The notes: a model not told the origin generated them from the sequence alone. Positions 28,014-37,856 are shown, counted from the first letter of the stretch. The stretch: DNA of 64,000 nt from Methanobrevibacter sp. (GCF_030539665.1 NZ_JAUNXR010000004.1:209224-273223); one strand, 5' to 3'. Translations and numbers: made by a program.

Positions 28014-28679
28014 ACTTTCAACGACTTGTTCAATTTTCTCTTTTGCAATTCCAATAGCCAATTCATTATCTTTAACTTTTGCCGCTTTTCTGGAACCGTC
28101 ACATCCCATGGTGATATTGACTCCCTTAGTTATGATAGGATTTGCTACTGCATCACCACATAATGATTGGATTCCAGCAAAATTAGGTCTAACTTTATCC
28201 CCATCATTGTAAACCAGTGCTTGAGCTATTTTCATTGCACTAATAGGTTCGGAAATAATTACAATAACGTCAGGCTCATATGTTGCTTCATCAAGAGGAG
28301 CATAAATAATTCCTTTATGTTCAACAGGAACGACGGATAATTCATCTACAGTGTCTTTAGCAATTTCAAGACTTTCAAATCTGCCAAGATTGTAGTAAGT
28401 CTCTCCACTGGCTACTTTTGGAGGCATTGGTCCAAGTCCAAGAGCTCCAGCTCCACCTTTACATTGTTGCTGTTCAAGAGTACTGTAGAATTTTTCACCG
28501 AATGATGCTTTTTTAACCATTTGGCAATGTCTAATAGTTTCATCAATTAAATCTATACCTTCAGGAATTTCGTCTGGGCTGTCAAAGAATTTAACAGCTA
28601 CAGGTTTTGAAGTTACCTTTGCATGCTTTTCAAAAATTTCACAATTGTCCTTGTTTGTTTTTAAAATTTCATCTATCAT
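27999..28679 (-). CDS. DUF169 family protein
   Basis: 226 residues. Typical DUF169 features: KPVAVKFFDSPDEIP near the N-terminus, HCQMVKKASFGEKFY, a CKGGAGALGLG block, LGRFESLEIAKDTV, DVIVIISEPISAMKIAQA and SLCGDAVANPI. The family is frequent in anaerobes and methanogens; its biochemical role is unknown to me. Cysteines in HCQ, QQCKG, SLCGD and MGCDG could bind a metal. It overlaps the end of the convergent nucleotidyltransferase gene. Confidence 0.85.
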   Translation of the reverse strand: MIDEILKTNKDNCEIFEKHAKVTSKPVAVKFFDSPDEIPEGIDLIDETIRHCQMVKKASFGEKFYSTLEQQQCKGGAGALGLGPMPPKVASGETYYNLGRFESLEIAKDTVDELSVVPVEHKGIIYAPLDEATYEPDVIVIISEPISAMKIAQALVYNDGDKVRPNFAGIQSLCGDAVANPIITKGVNITMGCDGSRKAAKVKDNELAIGIAKEKIEQVVESLMNI

Positions 28680-28705
28680 ACTACCACTTACTTTTAATTA
28701 TTAGA

Positions 28706-29932
28706 TTAAGGTATTTTAAAATTTTTCTTTTTATTCTTTTCGTTTCCGCAGAAGGTTTTAAAATCGCAAGCGTTGCATGTTCTCTCTTCAGCCTCCGCCT
28801 TCCAGGCCTGCTTGATATTGCAGCCATCTCTTTCATCAATAATTGACTTTTCTATATCATAAACAACAGCATCAAATTTTTCAAGTGCATTGTCAATTTC
28901 ATCTTCATTTATGGTTATGATCCTAAAGGACCTTTTTTCTTTTAATTCATCGGAAAGCTGAGGATAGTCTTTTGTTTTATCCCAGTTCATAATTTTATCA
29001 AAATCTTCTTCACCAATTTCAATGTCTGTTTGGTCATTTTCGATTTCTATTTGCATGGACTGTAAATCCTCGTATGATGGGACAAGTTCGTTCAAATAGA
29101 ATATTATTCCTGCAACAATAGGTTTCGCATCCTCCTGCTTTGATCTAAGCCAGGAATATGTTAGGATTTGCTGTTTGTGATGTTCCCAAGTTTTATCGGA
29201 AGTTGATGGTCTTTTCATTCCCTTATAATCGATGATTATTTCATATTCATTTCCATCAATCTCAGAGATGTTCTTTTGAAAATCGGTGTCCTTTTTTAGA
29301 AATTCAATTATCTTATTTGTATAATTATCCAGAATGGACTGATTGTTTCCAATCGTTTCATCAATTTTTATTGAACTTAAAACGTCAATCACTCCATTTA
29401 TCCCATAATAGTTTGACCTGCTTTTCTTTTCATCATAATTGGGCATATTTCTTAATCCCTTTATCAATAATTCAGCAGAGTCGATTAATGGAAACAAATG
29501 AGGCCCCCATGTGTTAATGGCTTCGTGGGCACGAGCACTAGCTAATTTTTTATGGTCATGTGCATTTATATCATCGGAAGTTATTTTGCTATCAGGTGAG
29601 TTTGTTGTAAAGAAATGATTTTTCGGAGGATACAACCCTCTTACTTGAAGTCTTAAATCAATCATGTCTTCAATAGGTCTCACATCTTCTTTCCAATCCC
29701 ATGGGAATTGTTTTTTTGTATTTTCCCATTCTAAAAATGCTTCCTCCATAACTCCATGAATAAATTCTCCAAACCATAATTGCACCGGCATTGAAGGCGG
29801 AAGAGTTCCCCTATTTTGATATCGGTATTGGAGATTGCATGTCAAAAAAGACAAAAGGTCTCCTGTTAAGCTGTATTCAGGTATTATGTAAGCGTCACTT
29901 CTTGCAGATAATTTCATTTTATCCCTCTTCAT
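28706..29932 (-). CDS. PD-(D/E)XK nuclease with Fe-S cluster cysteines (Cas4/AddB-C-terminal type)
   Basis: 408 residues. C32 (SFLTCNLQYRYQ) near the N-terminus and C386/C389/C395 at the C-terminus (CNACDFKTFC) form the [4Fe-4S] arrangement of Cas4, AddB and Dna2-like nucleases. Between them lie H59 (FGEFIHG), a GVIDVL aspartate motif and IIIDYKG (D-x-K). Its ATG overlaps the helicase TGA (ATGA), so the two are translationally coupled and likely form a complex; an alternative ATG at 29917 has a GAGGGAT site. The pairing resembles AddAB/AdnAB more than CRISPR, and there is no cas gene or array nearby. Confidence 0.82.
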   Translation of the reverse strand: MKRDKMKLSARSDAYIIPEYSLTGDLLSFLTCNLQYRYQNRGTLPPSMPVQLWFGEFIHGVMEEAFLEWENTKKQFPWDWKEDVRPIEDMIDLRLQVRGLYPPKNHFFTTNSPDSKITSDDINAHDHKKLASARAHEAINTWGPHLFPLIDSAELLIKGLRNMPNYDEKKSRSNYYGINGVIDVLSSIKIDETIGNNQSILDNYTNKIIEFLKKDTDFQKNISEIDGNEYEIIIDYKGMKRPSTSDKTWEHHKQQILTYSWLRSKQEDAKPIVAGIIFYLNELVPSYEDLQSMQIEIENDQTDIEIGEEDFDKIMNWDKTKDYPQLSDELKEKRSFRIITINEDEIDNALEKFDAVVYDIEKSIIDERDGCNIKQAWKAEAEERTCNACDFKTFCGNEKNKKKNFKIP

Positions 29933-32337
29933 ATCATATAAATTTCATCAAAACCTTTAAAATTCTCGTCTCTATCCCATCCTAAAGCAACATTGGGGAT
30001 TTTTACTTTCTTGTTTTTAATGTTATATCCATCTATTCCCTGATTTAGGCCAACTAGAATAAGAACGTTTTCAGCTCGTGAAAATGCAACAAAATATAGT
30101 CTTGTCAAATCATCAAATGCACGGTCCTTTTCTTCCCTTTCGTTTTTTCCAAGAGCACTATGGTTGCGTATTGCATCTTCTAGGGATTCTTTTTCAGGAG
30201 GCTTTTTCGGAAATCTGAATCTTTGAGTTCTAACATCGTTTTTATTAAATCTGGAACCTACATCAACAATAACCAATGGAAATTCCAAACCTTTTGACTG
30301 GTGGATTGACATTATGTTTATCCTATCATTCGGAAGAGTTTCAAGAAGCGATTCGTCAATTTCAACACCTCCTGTGGCTATGGGAATAAAAATGTTGTAA
30401 ATGGCCTCTTTTATGCTTTCTTCATTATTCTCTTCACTATCGAAATAAACGTGTCCTGAGAACTTGTTGAAGAATCCTGTTTGTGTAATTGTCTGTGTAA
30501 TTGCTTCTAAATAGACGATACCTTCAACATCTTCTTGCAAAGGTTCAATCCATGTAATGAGCTTATATGCAAGTTCCATCAAGCTAGCTGTTTCGGGCCA
30601 TTTTTCATGACCTTTCGGTTGTCTTAATTGCCATGCGGTTACAAATTCTTTTAGCGTAAATGGTTCATGGGGCTCCGGATTTGTCTTTATGAAGTCTCTT
30701 GCTAATCTGCGCCATTTATTCATATTTCTTTTAGCTAAATTGGAAATTCCCTTGTCGTTTTTTTCTATTTTCTGTTCTGGATCAATACATTCCAACATCA
30801 AGCCACAGAATATTGCAACTTCTTCGATATCCTGCAGATCCTGGCCTCTTGGGTTGTATACATAAATCGGCTTTTTCAATCTTTCAAGGTTTTTTCTCAA
30901 ATAGAACGGGAATAGATTTTTTCCCAAATTTGTTTCTTTTGGTGAAAAAGTTAAAACGGCTATGTCTGAAGCGGAACCATATTCCTCATCTAATTTAAGG
31001 GTTATCTTTTTAACGTCTCCTGCAGGTTCACTAATGCCATGTTTGATAATCTTTTTTACTTTTAAATCAACTTCTCCTTTATTTACCAGTTTTCCTATCA
31101 TTAAAGCCAAGTCATGTGTTAGCATTTCCACATTGTTCCTAAACATTCCAAGAACAGGTATGCTCTCTGTTTTCAAATTAGGCGCGATTATCTTGGGTTT
31201 TTCTTCCACCCTTGCATGCTGGTATTTATGGTCGATTTCAACGAATCTGTTACAGTGGTTGATTATGTTTTTACTGGACCTGTAATTTGTTCTCAAATTG
31301 ATTTCTTTCACTTCTATTCCTAATTTTTCAAAGGCACGTTTCTTAAAATTAGTGAAAAGGTCTACTGTAGCTCCTCTAAAACGATACAATGATTGATCGT
31401 CATCTCCAACTACAGTTATGTTTCCCCCATTCTTTAAGGCGGATTTGGCTATTGTGAAATAGATTTCTTCCTGGATCAGGTTTGTATCCTGATATTCGTC
31501 AACAAGAATTATTTTTATATCATCTAAAAACACATCCAATTTGTTGTTTTTCAGATATTTGAGAAATTTTGCTTCAAGCATTGGAAAATCTATAATGTTT
31601 CTCCTTTTGATATCCTCTTCATAATCTTTGATTGCATTTAATGCTTCTATAGCTCCAGGATTGTTGTTTACAGTTTCTAGAAGTTTGCCTTTATCAATTT
31701 GGTCATAGTACATTCTGTTTTTCATCTCCAGTAGGATGTCTCCCATCTTTTCAGGATGCTCTTCTAGTCTACCGTAATTGCTAAATGCTTTTAAAAATTC
31801 TTGCAAATCCTTATTTTGATGTCTATTGGTATTCAAAAGTCCGGAATTTACCATTGCTGCCTTTGCAATAAAATTTTCAATCACTACTGGCTGGTTGGTT
31901 CCAGGTTCCTTATGGACTCTTAAAACTTCTTCAGCTATTCCGTCAATTGTACCTATATTTATCTGGTTAAAATCAATTTTTTCAATCTTAAGTAAATTCT
32001 CTTCAACGGCGTTGAAATCACTAAAATCGATGTTGATGTTTTCCATTAGATATTTTTTAATCTGGTCTCCCCAGCTTAGGATACGTGAATAAAGCTCATC
32101 AGCAGCTTTACGGGTGAATGTGGTGGCCATTATTTCAGTGGGATTTATATCGTCTACAAAAATGTATTTCAATATCTTCAGCACTATTACGGTTGTTTTT
32201 CCTGATCCCGGTCCTGCCACTATAAATAGTGATTCGTTTGGATTAGCAGAAATTGCTTCATTTTGCTCTTCATTTGTGGATATGTCTCTTTTGAGTATAT
32301 CTACAACAATTTCTTCAAATTCTTCATAACTAATCAT
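29929..32337 (-). CDS. UvrD/Rep-type superfamily 1 DNA helicase
   Basis: 802 residues. SF1A motifs: Q-like NEEQNEAI, Walker A VAGPGSGKTTV, Ia ATTFTRKAADEL, Walker B ILVDEYQDTN, III VVGDDDQSLYRFRGA, IV region LRTNYRSSKNII, V SIHQSKGLEFPLVIVD and VI RLYFVAFSRAENVL. ATP-driven 3'-5' translocase. The product has no nuclease domain of its own; the partner nuclease is encoded immediately downstream with a 4-bp overlap. Together they look like an AddAB-type end-processing machine, separate from HerA-NurA. Confidence 0.9.
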   Translation of the reverse strand: MISYEEFEEIVVDILKRDISTNEEQNEAISANPNESLFIVAGPGSGKTTVIVLKILKYIFVDDINPTEIMATTFTRKAADELYSRILSWGDQIKKYLMENINIDFSDFNAVEENLLKIEKIDFNQINIGTIDGIAEEVLRVHKEPGTNQPVVIENFIAKAAMVNSGLLNTNRHQNKDLQEFLKAFSNYGRLEEHPEKMGDILLEMKNRMYYDQIDKGKLLETVNNNPGAIEALNAIKDYEEDIKRRNIIDFPMLEAKFLKYLKNNKLDVFLDDIKIILVDEYQDTNLIQEEIYFTIAKSALKNGGNITVVGDDDQSLYRFRGATVDLFTNFKKRAFEKLGIEVKEINLRTNYRSSKNIINHCNRFVEIDHKYQHARVEEKPKIIAPNLKTESIPVLGMFRNNVEMLTHDLALMIGKLVNKGEVDLKVKKIIKHGISEPAGDVKKITLKLDEEYGSASDIAVLTFSPKETNLGKNLFPFYLRKNLERLKKPIYVYNPRGQDLQDIEEVAIFCGLMLECIDPEQKIEKNDKGISNLAKRNMNKWRRLARDFIKTNPEPHEPFTLKEFVTAWQLRQPKGHEKWPETASLMELAYKLITWIEPLQEDVEGIVYLEAITQTITQTGFFNKFSGHVYFDSEENNEESIKEAIYNIFIPIATGGVEIDESLLETLPNDRINIMSIHQSKGLEFPLVIVDVGSRFNKNDVRTQRFRFPKKPPEKESLEDAIRNHSALGKNEREEKDRAFDDLTRLYFVAFSRAENVLILVGLNQGIDGYNIKNKKVKIPNVALGWDRDENFKGFDEIYMI

Positions 32338-32593
32338 ATTAATTCCAATTTTTCTTTCAATTGTTTATTTTTATTGAGTTAATAATATTTATAAGTAGTT
32401 TAAAGGTCCTTTTTTATAACATTATTATAAAATATTTTTCATATCGTTTCTATATAATTTATATATGAGTTTTAATATATTTTAAATAAAGAATAATTGC
32501 TATATTTAAGAATTTTAAATTGATATTTTATTAAAATAATAAGTTTAAATCTTTTATTTTAAATATAATTCTTGTATAATTGAAGAGGTTGTT
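32338..32593. other. 256-bp gene-free divergent promoter region
   Basis: Extremely A+T-rich gap between the divergent helicase and the gene at 32594. Several TATA-like stretches are present (for example ATATAATTTATATATG near 32450). No open frame of note and no clear repeat. Confidence 0.4.
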
Positions 32594-32959
32594 ATGAATA
32601 ATAATGATATTCGAAATCTATTGGAAAATAAACTAAACAATGAAGGTTTTCCAGTTAAAATCGAAAAGCCTGTTGGGGTTCACTTCAAAGTTCGTTTTGG
32701 CAAGCCTCTTTCCAAAAGTATTTTTTACAACAGGGAATGGATTAATACGGATATCTTAATAAAAGAAGAGGGATTATTAATAAAAAAATTCTTAATCAAA
32801 TTCAATGACATCAGAACCATAGATCTAATCAAACCTCAGCTATTTTCATCAGGATACATTGAATTAACAGATTATTATGATAATTATTTTAAAATTAAGG
32901 CCAGCAGTCAATTTTTAATTATTTTATTCGAAATTTTAAAAGAAAAATTGAACAATTAA
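32594..32959 (+). CDS. conserved-looking hypothetical protein
   Basis: 121 residues, ATG with GAGGTTGTT upstream. An N-terminal amphipathic helix (NDIRNLLENKLNNEGF) leads into alternating beta strands (VHFKVRFGKP, TDILIKEEGLLIKKFLIKFNDI, YFKIKASSQF) and a final helix FLIILFEILKEKL. The strand-rich core and closing helix recall a PH-like fold, but no family is recognised. It is followed 73 bp later by the MrfA-like helicase; whether they form an operon is unclear. Confidence 0.55.
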   Translation: MNNNDIRNLLENKLNNEGFPVKIEKPVGVHFKVRFGKPLSKSIFYNREWINTDILIKEEGLLIKKFLIKFNDIRTIDLIKPQLFSSGYIELTDYYDNYFKIKASSQFLIILFEILKEKLNN

Positions 32960-33032
32960 TGTAATATTTATTAATATTAACAGCTATAACTATTATAGTT
33001 AGTTGAATGTAAAACTTTTTTTATAGATTATT

Positions 33033-35690
33033 ATGGCTAAAAAATTAAAAGCGATTGATACATTTAAAAATGATATTAATTATAGGGATAAGATTGCACA
33101 TGTGGAAACAATCCCTGCCAAAGAAGCTAAATTTAAAAAAATAGATGGTTTAAATGATGTTCTAATAAAATATCTAGAATCTAATGGAATCAAATTATAT
33201 TGTCATCAGGCTGACGCATATGAACATTCGAAAAATGGGGAAAACATCATCATAACAACTCCAACGGCTTCTGGAAAAACCTTGGCTTTTAATTTACCCA
33301 TAATGGATACCTTAATAGAAAATGATGAGGCTACAGCATTATATATTTATCCTGCAAAGGCATTGGCTAACGATCAATTAAATGTTTTGAAAGGCCTTGA
33401 AAAAGATTTGGAATTAAATTTGAATCCCAATACCTATGATGGGGACACTCCAAAGTCAAAAAGGGCCAGCATAAGATCAAGCTCAAGATGTGTTTTAACA
33501 AATCCATATCAACTCCACTTGATATTGGCCTGGCATCATCAATGGAAAAAATTCTATAAGAACCTAAAATACATAGTCATTGATGAATCACATTTTTATA
33601 AAGGAGTTTTTGGTTCAAATGTCGCTTATTTAATTAAAAGGCTTAAAAGGATAGCAAACCATTATGGGGCCAAACCTCAATTCATTTTGTCTTCAGCCAC
33701 TTTAGCCAATCCATTAGAATTGGCTAATAAATTGACTGGGGAGGAATTTGTTTTGGTTGACAACGACACTTCCCCTAGCGGAGAGAAAGATTTCATTTTA
33801 TACAATCCATTTAAAAATTATAGGCGCAGGGCAAAAAATGCAACCGAAGCACCTTCCGTTCACTTGGAAACCGAGAGAATATTCTTATATTTGATGCTGA
33901 AACAGATTCAGACTTTATGTTTTACTGTTTCTCGTAAAACCGCAGAACTGATTGCACGCTGGTCTAAGCATGACATGAATCAGATAAAACCAAAATGGAC
34001 AGAAAGAATTGCAGCATATCGGGCGGGATATCTGGCTGAAGAAAGAAGAGACATTGAGAATAAGTTAAAATCAGGAGAGTATTTGGGAGTAACCTGTACA
34101 AATGCATTGGAAATGGGTATTGATATAGGGTCACTTGATGCAGTTGTCATTTCAGGGTTTCCGGGGACCATGATTTCAACATGGCAGCAAAGTGGAAGGG
34201 CTGGAAGAAGCAATCAAAAATCATTGGCAATTCTCGTTGCTTTTGAAAATCAATTGGATCAATATTTCATGAACAATCCTAAGTTCTTTTTTGACAAGCC
34301 ACATGAAAATGCAATCATAGATTTAAACAATAATATTTTAAGGGATGCGCATTTGGCTTGTGCGGCATATGAACTTCCAATTACCATTGAAGAGGGCAAA
34401 AAATATTTTGGAGTAGATAAGGAAATATTGGATAAATTTTCACGTGATAGGATACTTAGGAGAACTCCTCAAAATCAATATATCTATAATCACAACGACA
34501 ATCCTGCTTTCAATCATTCTCTTGACCAGTTATCCAATGAAACTTTTATGATAATGAACAGGGGAAAGGTTTTGGAGACAATGGACCGCTCACAGATGTA
34601 TCGTGAAGCTCATGAGGGAGCTATTTTAATTAATAAGGGTGAAACTTATAGGGTTGAAAACATTAACTTCTCCAAAAAGATTGTAAATGTCGTAAAGGAG
34701 GATGTTGACTATCACACAATGGTCTTGCATGATACTGCAATCAATATAGATAAAAAAATATCTAAAACAAGGTATGGCAATTTAACTATTAATTTTGGGG
34801 AATTGACAGTAACTGAAGATTATTATAAGTATAAACTCATGCAATATTCCAAAGTATTGGGAGTTAATATGCTTGATTTAAAGCCCCTTAAATTCAAAAC
34901 TAAAGGTTTGTGGTTTACAGTACCTGAGGACGTCAAAAACGCCATCGAAAAGGAATTCCCTGAAGATGAATCTTATCCTGGCGGTCTTCATGGGGCAGAA
35001 CATGCTTTGATAGGTCTGTTTCCATTGCATGTGATGTGTGACAGGTTTGACATTGGAGGACTTTCAACAGACTACCATCCAGACACTCAAGAGGCAAGCG
35101 TTTTCATTTACGATGCCTATGAAGGGGGTATGGGAATTACAGAAAAAGCTGCTGACGTCTTTGTGGATCTATTGAAATCAACAAGGGATTTGCTTGAGAA
35201 TTGTGATTGTAAAGAGGGATGCCCTTCTTGCATTTACTCTCCAAAATGCGGCAACGATAACAAGCCACTCAATAAAAATACCACAAAATACATAATTGAT
35301 TATCTCTTGAGTCAGGTAGAGGATGAGGAAGGAGTAAAAGAGATTATTGTAGAAGAAAAACCAAACAAAAAAGAAATCATTCATAAACCGAAGATCAAAA
35401 AGGTTGAGAAACCTAAAAAACCTCAAAAGGAACCAACCGTAAATGAGGAAGACATTTTATATGAGGAAGCATATGATTTGTACGTTCAGGAAGATTATTT
35501 TTTAGCCAAAGACATCCTAAACGATATCATTGCTAAAAACTCAAGATATGCAGACGCCTATGCATTGCTTGGCAGGATTTTATATAGGCAAGGCGACAAA
35601 TCTGGAGCTGTAATGTTCACCAAAAAAGCCCTTTCAATTGATTCGGCTAATGAAATGGCCTCAGAGCTTTTGTTCGAATTAGAATATTAA
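33033..35690 (+). CDS. MrfA/Hrq1-type DEAD/DEAH helicase with C-terminal TPR
   Basis: 885 residues. SF2 core: TTPTASGKTLAF (Walker A), VIDESHFY (DExH), LSSATLANP (SAT), TNALEMGIDIGSLDAVV and QQSGRAGRSNQ. Then a DUF1998 domain with GLHGAEHALIGL, FIYDAYEGGMGITEKA and a cysteine cluster CDCKEGCPSCIYSPKCG (four conserved Cys of MrfA). After a lysine/proline-rich linker (~770-800) the last ~75 residues form two TPR motifs (AYDLYVQEDYFLAKDIL..., AYALLGRILYRQGDKSGAV). Bacillus MrfA works with exonuclease MrfB in repair of mitomycin-type damage; there the TPR is on MrfB. The MrfB-like gene is at 3006. Confidence 0.87.
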   Translation: MAKKLKAIDTFKNDINYRDKIAHVETIPAKEAKFKKIDGLNDVLIKYLESNGIKLYCHQADAYEHSKNGENIIITTPTASGKTLAFNLPIMDTLIENDEATALYIYPAKALANDQLNVLKGLEKDLELNLNPNTYDGDTPKSKRASIRSSSRCVLTNPYQLHLILAWHHQWKKFYKNLKYIVIDESHFYKGVFGSNVAYLIKRLKRIANHYGAKPQFILSSATLANPLELANKLTGEEFVLVDNDTSPSGEKDFILYNPFKNYRRRAKNATEAPSVHLETERIFLYLMLKQIQTLCFTVSRKTAELIARWSKHDMNQIKPKWTERIAAYRAGYLAEERRDIENKLKSGEYLGVTCTNALEMGIDIGSLDAVVISGFPGTMISTWQQSGRAGRSNQKSLAILVAFENQLDQYFMNNPKFFFDKPHENAIIDLNNNILRDAHLACAAYELPITIEEGKKYFGVDKEILDKFSRDRILRRTPQNQYIYNHNDNPAFNHSLDQLSNETFMIMNRGKVLETMDRSQMYREAHEGAILINKGETYRVENINFSKKIVNVVKEDVDYHTMVLHDTAINIDKKISKTRYGNLTINFGELTVTEDYYKYKLMQYSKVLGVNMLDLKPLKFKTKGLWFTVPEDVKNAIEKEFPEDESYPGGLHGAEHALIGLFPLHVMCDRFDIGGLSTDYHPDTQEASVFIYDAYEGGMGITEKAADVFVDLLKSTRDLLENCDCKEGCPSCIYSPKCGNDNKPLNKNTTKYIIDYLLSQVEDEEGVKEIIVEEKPNKKEIIHKPKIKKVEKPKKPQKEPTVNEEDILYEEAYDLYVQEDYFLAKDILNDIIAKNSRYADAYALLGRILYRQGDKSGAVMFTKKALSIDSANEMASELLFELEY

Positions 35691-35769
35691 ATTGATTTTT
35701 CCAAAGATTTATTAATATTTAAATAACATATATAATATATTAAAGTTTATTTTATAAGGAGTAATAAGA

Positions 35770-36147
35770 ATGCATGAACTGTCAATGGCTCAAGGAATAA
35801 TAAATGCTGTTCTTGAAACAGCTGAAAATAATAATGCTACGGAAGTTACTGAAATTTATATTGAAGTGGGCAGATTAGCCATGTTAAATCCGGAGCAATT
35901 AAGATTTTTATTAGATGTGCTTGTAGAAAATACAATTGCTGAAAATGCAAAAATTGACATAAGTGAAATTCCTGTTACAATTAACTGTCCTGAATGCGGA
36001 TATGAAGGAGTGGCTAATTTGGATGACAGCGATCATTATGCTCCTATTATAGAATGTCCAAATTGTGAAAACTTAAGAATTTCTATTTTAAATGGAAAAG
36101 ATTGTGTAGTAAAGAATATTGTAATTGAAAAACCTGATGAAGAATAG
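35770..36147 (+). CDS. hypA: hydrogenase/urease nickel metallochaperone HypA
   Basis: 125 residues. MHELSMAQGI start (nickel-binding His2), EVGRLAMLNPEQLRF, and a zinc-ribbon with CPECG and CPNC pairs. HypA inserts nickel into [NiFe]-hydrogenases with HypB. AAGGAG ribosome binding site and TATA-like ATATAATATATT upstream. hypB follows with a gap of 11 bp to its GTG start. Confidence 0.95.
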   Translation: MHELSMAQGIINAVLETAENNNATEVTEIYIEVGRLAMLNPEQLRFLLDVLVENTIAENAKIDISEIPVTINCPECGYEGVANLDDSDHYAPIIECPNCENLRISILNGKDCVVKNIVIEKPDEE

Positions 36148-36158
36148 AGGTGATTTTA

Positions 36159-36815
36159 GTGCATAAAGTAGCAGATATTGAAGTTCAAAAAAACATTATG
36201 GATGCTAATAGAAAATTAGCAGATAGAAATAAAAAGAATTTTGAAGATAATGGTATTTTCTGTGTTGATTTCGTAGGAGCTATTGGTTCTGGAAAAACAT
36301 CATTGATTGAAGATATTATTGAAAATACAGATTATAATATTGGAGTAATCGCTGGTGACGTAATAAGTGAGTTTGATGCAGGAAGAATTGAAAAGCACGA
36401 TGTTCCTGTTGTAGGATTAAATACGGGTAAGGAATGTCATTTGGATGCACATTTAGTGGGTCATGGTGTTGCAGACTTACCTTTGGATGATATTGATTTA
36501 TTAATTATCGAAAATGTTGGAAACTTGATTTGTCCTGTTGATTTTGAACTTGGTTCTCACATGAGGATTGTTGTTGTAAGTGTTACCGAAGGTGATGACA
36601 CTGTAGAGAAACATCCTTTAATATTCAAGGGTTCCGATTTAATTGTAATCAATAAAGTGGATTTGGCTGATGCAGTTGGCGCTGATGCAGATAAGATGGT
36701 TGCAGATGCTAAAAGATTAAATCCAGATATTGAAGTTATCAAAAGTAGTTTAAAAGAAGGAATTGGACTTCAAGAAATTATCGATGCGATAGCTAAAAGA
36801 AAAGAAGAAATTTAG
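36159..36815 (+). CDS. hypB: hydrogenase nickel incorporation GTPase HypB
   Basis: About 218 residues from GTG 36159, chosen because the GAGGTGAT site lies 5 bp upstream; a GTG at 36150 would overlap that site. G1 loop VGAIGSGKTSL, the AGDVISEFDAGRI region, the metal site LNTGKECHLDAHLVGHG (Cys, His), ENVGNLICPVDFELG and the NKVD guanine motif. The N-terminal polyhistidine region of some HypB proteins is absent. Works with HypA on nickel delivery to hydrogenases. Its TAG directly precedes the next gene's ribosome site. Confidence 0.95.
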   Translation: MHKVADIEVQKNIMDANRKLADRNKKNFEDNGIFCVDFVGAIGSGKTSLIEDIIENTDYNIGVIAGDVISEFDAGRIEKHDVPVVGLNTGKECHLDAHLVGHGVADLPLDDIDLLIIENVGNLICPVDFELGSHMRIVVVSVTEGDDTVEKHPLIFKGSDLIVINKVDLADAVGADADKMVADAKRLNPDIEVIKSSLKEGIGLQEIIDAIAKRKEEI

Positions 36816-36824
36816 GTGATTTCA

Positions 36825-37856
36825 TTGAAGATATGGATAGACATTTCAAATGCCCCTCATGTTAGATTTTTTAAAGATATAATTAAATATCTTGAAAATG
36901 AAGGTGAAGATGTTATTATTACAGCTAGGGACTTTGGTGATATCCATAAATTAATGAATATGTATGATATTGATTTCATATCTGTTGGAAAACATGGAGT
37001 AAGCCTTTATGACAAGTTAAAGGAAAGCACTGATCGTATTGTTGGGCTTTTGGATGTCATTAAAGACGAAAAAATTGATGTGGCGGTTAGCAAGCATTCC
37101 ATCGAACTTCCAAGAATCTCCTTTGGTCTTGGTATTCCTAGTTTATATGTTTTAGATAATGAACATGCTCTGGCTGCAAACAAGCTTACTCTTCCATTAT
37201 GTGATCGAATCATCACTCCAAATATAATTGACATGTGGAAGTTAATGAAATTTGGAGCTGATCCTAATTCAATTATTTCTTATAATGGGACTTCTGAATT
37301 GATGCATTTCAAATCTTTCGAATATAATGACAATATCTTTACAGATTTGAATCTTAATTTGAAATATCCCAAAACTATTTTAATGAGACCGGAGCCGTCT
37401 CTTGCTTCTTATTTAAATACAGATTGTCATAAATCTGTTTTATCTCCTATTGTCGATGTTTTAAAAGATTATGCTAATATTTTAATTCTTCCCAGATTTA
37501 GGGCTCAGGCTGAAATTTTTGAAAACATCGATAACGTGACAATTCTAAAACCTCCAGTTGACACATCTAGCCTAATTAAGAAATGTGATTTGGTTATTGG
37601 TGCTGGGGGAACAATGAATCGTGAATCAGCTATTTTGCAAACTCCAGTTATCTCATGTTATCCGGGTGAGACATTATCAGTTGATCAGTATTATATTAAT
37701 CAGGGTTTGATGTTCAGGTCCAATAACATTGATGAAATAACTCAAAAGGCATTGGATTTCATCACTGCTGACAATAGTGAAATCCAACTAAAAACAGATG
37801 ATTTATTTAATCTGATAATTGAAAATATTTATGATTTGGGCAATTACAATAAATAG
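36825..37856 (+). CDS. DUF354 family protein (glycosyltransferase-B-like fold)
   Basis: About 343 residues from TTG 36825: GGTGAT is 4 bp upstream and the product then starts MKIWIDISNAPHVRFFK, the conserved N-terminus of DUF354. Later motifs: RDFGDIHKLMN, GVSLYDKL, FGLGIPSLYVLDNEHA, YNGTSELMHFKSF and the sugar-nucleotide-type GAGGTMNRESAI. The fold resembles UDP-GlcNAc 2-epimerase/MurG glycosyltransferases; the reaction is unknown. Same transcript as hypAB, though no functional link is evident. Confidence 0.85.
   Translation: MKIWIDISNAPHVRFFKDIIKYLENEGEDVIITARDFGDIHKLMNMYDIDFISVGKHGVSLYDKLKESTDRIVGLLDVIKDEKIDVAVSKHSIELPRISFGLGIPSLYVLDNEHALAANKLTLPLCDRIITPNIIDMWKLMKFGADPNSIISYNGTSELMHFKSFEYNDNIFTDLNLNLKYPKTILMRPEPSLASYLNTDCHKSVLSPIVDVLKDYANILILPRFRAQAEIFENIDNVTILKPPVDTSSLIKKCDLVIGAGGTMNRESAILQTPVISCYPGETLSVDQYYINQGLMFRSNNIDEITQKALDFITADNSEIQLKTDDLFNLIIENIYDLGNYNK

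Noticed and set aside
28706..29932. CRISPR-Cas4 interpretation of the Fe-S nuclease
   Set aside because: No cas1, cas2 or repeat array in the window, the protein is twice the length of Cas4, and it is translationally coupled to a UvrD-type helicase.
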